Source: Falciphora oryzae (Eukaryota; Ascomycota; Sordariomycetes; Magnaporthales; Magnaporthaceae). From it: 64,000 nt of DNA. Made by a program: the position numbers and the translations under genes. Each line of letters starts with the position of its first letter. The stretch's first letter is position 1. The notes beneath the pieces were generated by a model. That model searched no databases. It worked only from the letters and a program-made list of their open reading frames with translations, and was not told where the DNA came from. The stretch is from NCBI GenBank assembly GCA_000733355.1, contig JNVV01000002.1, positions 2,917,671 through 2,981,670 of the forward strand, in the 5' to 3' direction. This document shows positions 57,010-64,000 of this stretch, piece by piece.

Positions 57010-60000
57010 CTAAGCTGCAGGCTTGCCCGCTTCGCCGTCGAGCACGCGCCGCACACACTTGGCCTCTCCAAAAGACTCGTAGTAAGCGGAAAGGCGACCC
57101 AGCTTGAGCTGTCCAAGCGCGCCGGCGAACGCCTCGGGCCCGCCGCACGAGGATGCCATGTCGTGGAGGACAGGCCACAGGGCGTAGTCGGCAATGGACG
57201 CCGAGGCTCCGCCGGCGATGAAGCAGTCGCCGCCGTCACCCTTTCCAGTGGCGCCGCCAGCAGGAGCAGAGGCCGCCTCGGCCACGTATGCATCGTAGAC
57301 GGCCAGCTCGCGCGCCAGCGGCCTAAGGGTCTGCGCCGCCTTCTTGGAGAGGGCGGCGGCGGTATCGTCATCCGCTCCGGACTGCTCCTTGGCCTCACCC
57401 GCGACCTCGTTCTTCGTCGAGGCCACTGCCCTCCACTTCTCCAGCAGGCTTAACGCCTGCTGGAACCGCGTGAACTCGCGCGCAAGCTCTGGGCGAGCCG
57501 ATGCGTCTGCGCCCTTCTTGGGGCGGTGCACTCCGTCCAGATACAGCATGATGGCCACGTCGCCCTGGAGCGAAGCCTTGCCGGGGTCGTTGTCGACAAA
57601 CTTGACCGCCGCGCCGGCACCGTCGGCCGGGCCAGCATCGCCCGAGCCGGAAGCGGAGCTCATGCTGCCCTTTGCGTACGAGACGCCGAACGCGGCCAGC
57701 ATCAGCTGGATGCGCATGTTGACGACGGGGTCGGGGCCCGAGAAGAAGCGCGGCGAGCTGCTCATATGCAGCACGTCGAAGCCCACCCCGTACACCGCGT
57801 CCCAATCGAAGCTGGACGAGTGGTTCTCTGTCCCGAACGCCTTCAGCATCCGGACCGCCTCGTCGCTCTGCCCGTTGACCACGGGCTTCGCGCCCTCGCG
57901 GGTCTTGGACGTCGCGCCCTGGCCCCAGACTACGGAGGAGTCGCGGTCCAGGAAGGTGCCGATCTTGCGGAAGGTCAGGCTGATGCGTCCGCCCGAGAAG
58001 GCGAGCTCCTCCTCGGTCTTGTCGCGGTCCATCCTCTTGTCCTGCCGGATGGCGTGCAGCCAACGCTCGTTGGTCTTCAGGCCCATACGGCAAAGCGAGT
58101 TGTGTGGCAGGCGCGCGCGGACGACCTGGCGCTTGGCGGCGCCGTCCTGCTGCTGGTCACCAGAGGCCTCGGACGAACCGGCCTTCCGCGAGGGGTCCTT
58201 ATCCGTCCTCTTTGTGCGGAGGACCATGGTCCGTTCGGCACCGAGACTCACGTTGGCAATGAACGAGTCCGGGGCGATGTCTAGCGTCTTGTCGCTGTGC
58301 TCGGAGATGTAGTCGTTGCCACTGCGGTAGAATTGGATCAGAACGTGGTTCAAGGTGTGACCCAGAACCTCCTCAATCCCCCTCTTGATCTCCAGTACAG
58401 TTTGGCTGAAAGGAACAAGCGGTGGCGACTCGTCCGATGGGTGTCGGTAAACTGGCATGTTGCCCTCGGCGTCGACCTCGCCCTGGACGCAGACGAGGCG
58501 CGGAACCTCGCCTCCCTGATGGGACATGCGAAGCCAGCGGACCTCATCTCTCAGTCGCTCAAAGATGCCACTCTCGAGCTTTTCAGAGAGCACATTATGG
58601 AAGATGGTCGTATCACCCTCGCACAAGGGCTCGGACGGGGTTGGCCGAGATCCCTCCTTCATCTCTGGAATTTGAGCTTCTTCTTCCAACTCTTGTTTTG
58701 TGTCTAACGGTGAAGATTGCGGTATAGGCTTTTCAGACGGTTCGAGGGTGTTGTCTCCGATAGCATGCGAATTCGGACTTGAAATGCCTGTTGCAGCCTG
58801 TAGATCATGGGCGAGGTCACCAGATTAATAAATACACAGAGGCCCTCGAGGCACGGCTTCGCTGTCTCTTTTTCTTATAGCAGGGGTGTTCGGCCAACGA
58901 CATTGTGTTCAGATAGACATGAGGTACCTTTGTCTCCGCAGACGGCTTGTCATTCGCGCCCTTCATTGATGCAAGGGGCCTTCGTTCGATATCCTTGCTG
59001 TCAAGGATCTTCGGCTTTGGTGAGTCACCCGCATGCTGCAGGCTATCGCTAGCGGTGGGGGTCGAGCCCAACGATGGCACAGCCTTGGGCTTAGAGGTCG
59101 ACCCGGACGGCGCTGTGGGCGATTGGACTGGGCGCCCGTGGTCAGGGGTTCCAGAACCTACCATGGGCTGAAGCGGCTGCTGACTTGCCTGCGGCTGAGG
59201 TGCGTCGGACTTGGCAGCTGCAGGAGAGGCGTCGCTTAGCGTCTTCAAATCACCCTTTAGAGCCGCCGGGGAGGACGAGGCGTCGGTGGTTTTGTCCGCA
59301 GTCGTATCACGTACGAATTTATCCTTATGGCTGCTTCTTGAACCGCTCGACGTCCGCTGGGCATCAGCGCCGCCTCCCGTCCTGATGGGCCCGGCAGTCG
59401 AGGGGCCCCGCGCGGTTTCCTTCTTCTCCCGAATAGGCATCAGTGCCGGTGCCGGGCCCTTTGCAGTGGCCTGGCTGGGGCTTCCGCCGAGGCTGGATAT
59501 CAGATCCTGCGCTGTTGTGGTCTCACAGCCTGTGAGCTGCACCAGGTTCCGAATGGCGTTGGTGTGGCGGACGGCGCTGCGATACCCACAACAGTCCTCG
59601 ACTATGGTCATTGCCAGTCCGTGGCTGGCGCCATCCAGCGCGGTGGCGTGGATACTGACGTTGGTCAGGGCACCACATATAAAGAGCTCGGTTGCGAAGC
59701 GGGTGCGCAGCAGCTTCAGTAGCTGGCCAGACTGGAAGGCCGAGTATTCCGTCTTGGTCAAGACCGAGTCCTTCCCGGCCGCAACAGCAGCGGCGACATC
59801 GTCGGCGAGGGCGCTACCGGTCTTGCCCGGCCGGACGCACTCAGGCTTCGGACCCAGCTCGTCTCCGTCGTCATCGGCTCCGGGGCCGTCCGAGTTACCT
59901 GCCAGGCTGAGGAACGCCTCGTGATCGGCCTCGCCTCTTCCCGTCCCGAGCCCCACTCTGCGCCCGCGCGCGGAGGTGGTGGCAGGAATGGGTAAGTCTG

Positions 60001-60244
60001 AGGTAAGGACCTGGTTGTTGATAATAGTTCGGTGTTCTTGAAACTCAGACCGCACCCATATTACATCGCCGGACCCTGACTGGCGGAATGCGTTGGCGAC
60101 GGCTATCGTGCGCTGAGCGTAGCCCTCGGGCTCGCTGACCAGCAGAGCGCCATCTGGAGACAGGAAGTCGTACTGGAGGTCGAGAATGAGCAGGGCCTTG
60201 CGCGTCCGCAGGGAGGGAAGCAGGCTTGGGTCGAAAGCAAACAT
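57010..60244 (-). CDS. isochorismatase-like / AlkB-type dioxygenase / GST-C-like fusion protein
   Basis: Two exons, 58928-60244 and 57010-58797, with a 130-bp intron (GTACCT donor, CTACAG acceptor), give 1034 residues. The second exon's frame has no ATG before its conserved domain, and the splice is phase 0 on both sides, so this is one gene. Residues 1 to about 260 are an isochorismatase-like fold with Asp22 (LILDLQYDF) and Lys174 (LTKTEYSAF). The position of the nucleophilic Cys is Ser197 (GALTNVSIH). A Ser/Pro/Lys-rich disordered linker follows to about 500. An AlkB-like Fe(II)/2-oxoglutarate dioxygenase spans about 500-720: His606-X-Asp608 (SEHSDKTLD), His687 (NERWLHAIR) and Arg716 (GGRISLTFRK). 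The last 250 residues resemble a GST C-terminal helical domain (AREFTRFQQALSLLEKW, SIADYALWPVL). AlkB proteins demethylate nucleic acid or protein; the target here is unknown. Confidence 0.82.
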
Positions 60245-63200
60245 ATCACAGAGCTACCTGACGACCTGGACACCCAGGCAGTCCGCAATGGGGGGTTGAT
60301 GGCCGGCGCTGCAGGAAAGTAACGTCGGGCAGCGTGACGTAGATGGATTTGGTAGCCTTCGGGTTCAGTCGAGAACGATAGTCGCTCAGCGGGGCCGAGA
60401 AAAACAAAGCGCCGGATCGCCTTATAAGGCAAAGCGACGTTGCAAGGTGGTGGGTCAAGCGGTGTGTAGCCTCTGAAGATGTCGATGCCGAGGCAGCCAG
60501 GGGACTTGGTGGACACGTTGGTCCTAGGCCGGGAAACACAGCAGGAGGAAAGCGTAGAAGCTCGCTCAGATAGGTAGGGAAGCAACTTGGCACGGGATAG
60601 TGGGTCTTGATTGACAACAAGACAGGCGGACAGACAGATATGAATATAATCGAGGGTCGCGGGCCGGCGGTAAGCAGGTAGAGAGATATTTATTCGTTGT
60701 GTTAGGGCTGTGTTGGTCAAGGCCGTTCTGGAGTGGCACTACATGCTGGTGGTGGGGTATGGCTCTTGAGTTTTTTATTGGTATTTTTTTTTTATCTTTT
60801 TTTTTTTTTTTTTCCCTGGCCCGCCGCCCTGCATCGCACGGCACAGACGCATGGCGGCCGCAGAACCCAGCGCCACACGTCGGGCACCCCCTTGGCTAGA
60901 GAAGAAGCAGAAAAGCGGGAGAAGCAGAAGAAAACGCCGGGAAAAAAAAATATCGACAAAGGGGCGCTTTAGGAAACCGTCCAATACGGGCCCCTTCCCC
61001 GCCTCCCGCTTCGGAGGGCTTCATCCTTGCGAGGATGGAAGCCAGCGAAGCAAAAATGGAGAGAGTGCACCCTTGCAGGTTGCGAGCCGGGCAGTCAATG
61101 TTACGCCTCTGGTCGCTCCGAGTTCCATCCCCAGGCGAGGGAAACGCAGGTTGGAGCACTGGATTGACCGTGCATCTGGACCGGGTCCCGCCCCCCACCA
61201 TGCGCGCCATTGGTGGGAGGCGAGCGAACGTCAGCCGAGTGCTCCCAGTCACCGGCCCCTCGAAACCTGACCCAAATGGGAGTAGCGTCGTCATACAGCC
61301 CATCAGCAAAAAGAGCCAGACTAAGAAATAAAACACATGGAAACGAAAAAGTCGGGGTCAGGAACAGGTCCAATCACACACGCTGCGGGCGAGTCGAGCA
61401 GGCCGACGGATGACATGGATGCCAACTGGCAATGGACAACGCACCGAACAATTGTTTTCTTCTTCAAGGGACCTTTGATGACCGAAGCACATTTTCTGGC
61501 CCGGTGAGGTGCCTGGCTCAGGCACCAACCTGGGTGAGGAGAGTCGTTCCCCCAACCTAAAGGGAAAAGGGGCGAAACAAAGGTTGCAGCCACCTGAGGT
61601 TAATCAACCGATTTGTCGTGCACGGATGGGTCTGCTGGCGGCCTGGCCGGGAGAGGCAAACTGGGGGTCACAAAGCTCGCGCTCGGGTGTTCGCAACGCA
61701 ACGGTCGATCCATCATAGCAGTTGCAGCTGAGACCTGCGTGTGGATCAGTCTGCACCGCTAGTGTCGACGCACCAAAGGCCGGTAGCACGAAGGAGGTGC
61801 TTTGGAGGCGAGGACTGGTTTGCAGGTTAGACAATTATTTGCTTTGTCTCTGAGACTGAAACATACAGGATACAAGAATCCCCCGGAAGACACTTCGGGA
61901 TGTTGTGGTCACCAACACGGAAGCTTCTCTGTGTTTCCCCCATGCAAGCGGGTGTGAGCATGCTCCATGCCGGATTTCTTACATGGAGCGCGCACCTACA
62001 GTACGACCTACACACGAGTACCGACGTGCATGGCTGCATTTTTGGGCTTTGGGTCAATCGACATGCTAACCAGCGCCTGCTGCTGCTGCCCGGTCCCATC
62101 TTGCAAATCACAGCCTCAGGGCTCTGCACCACGACGAACAGCCATTTCGTAAAGGGTGCGATGCGCCAGGCAAAGCTCGATGATAAAGTCAGGCTCCCCC
62201 ACGAGCCCGGGACAGTCCATTTGGTTTCCTGCCAACTCGTGGATGTGTTGGTCCCTCCCATGGGACCCCGGCCTCGCTCTGTGCGCCAAAAATCCAGAGG
62301 GCTGGGTGCTCCATGTTCGGCAGCCGCCGCTTCCCATTTCGAGCTCTCGCTTGCCGAAACCAGCAATCGCATGCACGCAACGCAACGCCTCCGGATCCAA
62401 TTGCTTTTTGTCCGCCGTTAGGGCGACAATTTGATAGGATTCGATTGTTGCTATCGGAGTCGACATGCTCGTCGTCCTCGAGCTTTCCAGGCCGAGGCCA
62501 GGCCTGCCCCGAACAAAAGAAAAAAAAAAATTGCCCCATCGGTTGAATCCCTTTCATCTCCCAGCGACGAAGCAGGGCTGAGCTTGGCTTTCAGGTCCGT
62601 CCCTGAATCATGCGACAGGGGTAATCCAGCTGCTCTCTTTTCTTTTTTTCGTTCTGCATCAATCCAAAAGGGGATTGGAAGCTCCAGCACACAAGCGCAC
62701 TACGCAGTACAACACTGCTGCTGCCGTGGTGCTGTTGAGCCCACGCTGGCCAGCACAGCGCGGGCAGCCAGTTGAGGGAGAGGGACTTGGTCAGTGTGGG
62801 GAACTCGACTTAACACGAGCGATACTATTGCATGGATTGTCGGGTTGCAACACCGCCATGCACAGCTCGTTCCTGGGAATAATTGCACATGGATGACAAA
62901 CCACCTCGATGCTGCCCTTCCTTTGTCTTCTTTCACACACTGAGTCTGTTCAATCTCTTTTTCACTTTCCGTTTGTTTCACGGGCGTGCAACGCGCAACC
63001 CACCTCCTGGCTGGGTCCAAGGGCCTTTTGGCAGGCCATGATGATGTGCATGTCTCTCTCACACACTCTATCTCCTTCATACAGCGCCTCAAACGGCGTT
63101 CCAGCCCCACGGAAACCCGCACAAGAAGCAATGGGGGGTGCCCAGGGTGTCGTACTACCTAAAACCCTATTCTATTTCCAAGCAACATCACTCCCGGGGT

Positions 63201-64000
63201 ATCCCTCGTTGCGTGCTGCCGGCTCCGCGGGCAACGTCGTCTGCGGTTCATCCTTCGCAGACACTGTTTGTTTTTGTTCCGCTTTGTGCATGCACATGTC
63301 GAGATTGGCGATGGTTGGCCTGCCAGTGTTTCGTGTGTCGAGGTTACAGGCGGGCAGCACGTCCGTTCTCCAAGTCCCGCCACGCCAGCCGACATTTGAA
63401 TTCTCCGCCGATCGCTCGACATCGTCAGCAGGCCAAGTCAGCCAGCCTCACCAGCTGACAAGACGCCCCGACGAGTTCTCCTTCTGCGCAGTGGTGCAGT
63501 CTTAGTGTCGAGCCAATCGAATCGATCGCGCCACCTCGGAGCGTGGCTTCATCCTCTGCCTCGTGTGTTGGGTCTTTGAAACGCCCAGGTGCCGGTCGAC
63601 AGTTGCGGCGGCGCAACGTGGACCGACTGCTTGCTCCCCTTGGCAGGATAATTGTTGTCAGTTTGTCCGGGGATTGGCATTGTCGCCTCCCGGGGATTGT
63701 GGAGAGAATGAGCTTCGGGAGGGTGTCGTCTTTTGTCAAGATTTTCCCTCCTTGGAGCCCCGCCAGGCCTGGCAGCCTCTCGCCGCGCCAGACGATCTCG
63801 GGTCCCGGGAGGCGGTGGTTTTTTTTCTTACCCGCTCGACTTTGGACGAACCAGCCCCTCCTTCCCCCACCATCCCAGGATATTTACAGCGCTCCGTCAA
63901 AAGGACCTGGATTGGGACCCTGGCCGGAGGTATTTCGTGCATGGCCGCATCTCGGAGCCATACCGACCGACCCTTTTGGGTGTTGTTCTTCTTTATTGGG
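60245..64000. other. 3.75-kb region without a recognised gene
   Basis: Begins with the fusion gene's leader and promoter; a long poly-T tract with an A/T-rich run lies at 60785-60815. Open frames on both strands are low complexity and mutually overlapping. Pyrimidine-rich sequence from 62900 onward could belong to a gene starting beyond the window, but no coding start can be supported. Confidence 0.45.

Noticed and set aside
58817..58927. Separate C-terminus for the isochorismatase-like protein reading through the intron
   Set aside because: The extension is basic and not conserved-looking, and using the intron joins two phase-0 coding blocks into a coherent protein.

Overview
The window looks like nuclear DNA of a filamentous ascomycete (Pezizomycotina, most likely Sordariomycetes). 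It is GC-rich, and genes are interrupted by short introns (mostly 60-300 bp) with GTRNGT donors and YAG acceptors. It carries fungus-specific families: a Zn2Cys6 regulator, a CFEM protein, Som1, 2EXR and DUF7730-type proteins, and the fungal L-rhamnose pathway. Gene models were joined by hand from splice signals and reading-frame continuity. There is one assembly gap (50528-50616). No tRNA, rRNA, CRISPR or intact transposon was seen.

Left part (0-22 kb), mostly housekeeping. A gene cut by the window edge is followed by PRP24/SART3 (U4/U6 recycling). Next are two enzymes of non-phosphorylated L-rhamnose catabolism on the minus strand, L-rhamnonate dehydratase (LRA3) and L-rhamnose 1-dehydrogenase (LRA1). 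A divergent Zn2Cys6 regulator 2.7 kb away is a candidate, unproven, controller. An EBP-family sterol isomerase, a small basic protein and a membrane-anchored glutaminyl cyclase complete this part.

Middle part (22.7-41.8 kb), an accessory, gene-poor and decayed zone. It holds a truncated aldo-keto reductase, a DUF7730-like gene, an ankyrin-repeat reading frame, two damaged members of one large unnamed fungal protein family about 4 kb apart, a 2EXR protein, and a tiny Gly/Cys-rich protein with an acylation-type N-terminus. Premature stops explainable by C-to-T change, plus several frameshifts, mark this zone.

Right part (41.8-64 kb). A CFEM single-pass membrane protein is followed by three nuclear genes for mitochondrial proteins (uL22m, COX9/COX7a, Som1). 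Som1 shares a 79-bp divergent promoter with a XRCC2/Rad51-like gene. After a long gene-poor stretch come a class IIA HAD phosphatase, a hypothetical gene with one damaged segment, and an unusual three-part fusion gene: isochorismatase-like domain, disordered linker, AlkB-type Fe(II)/2OG dioxygenase and a GST-C-like tail. The last 3.7 kb shows no convincing gene.
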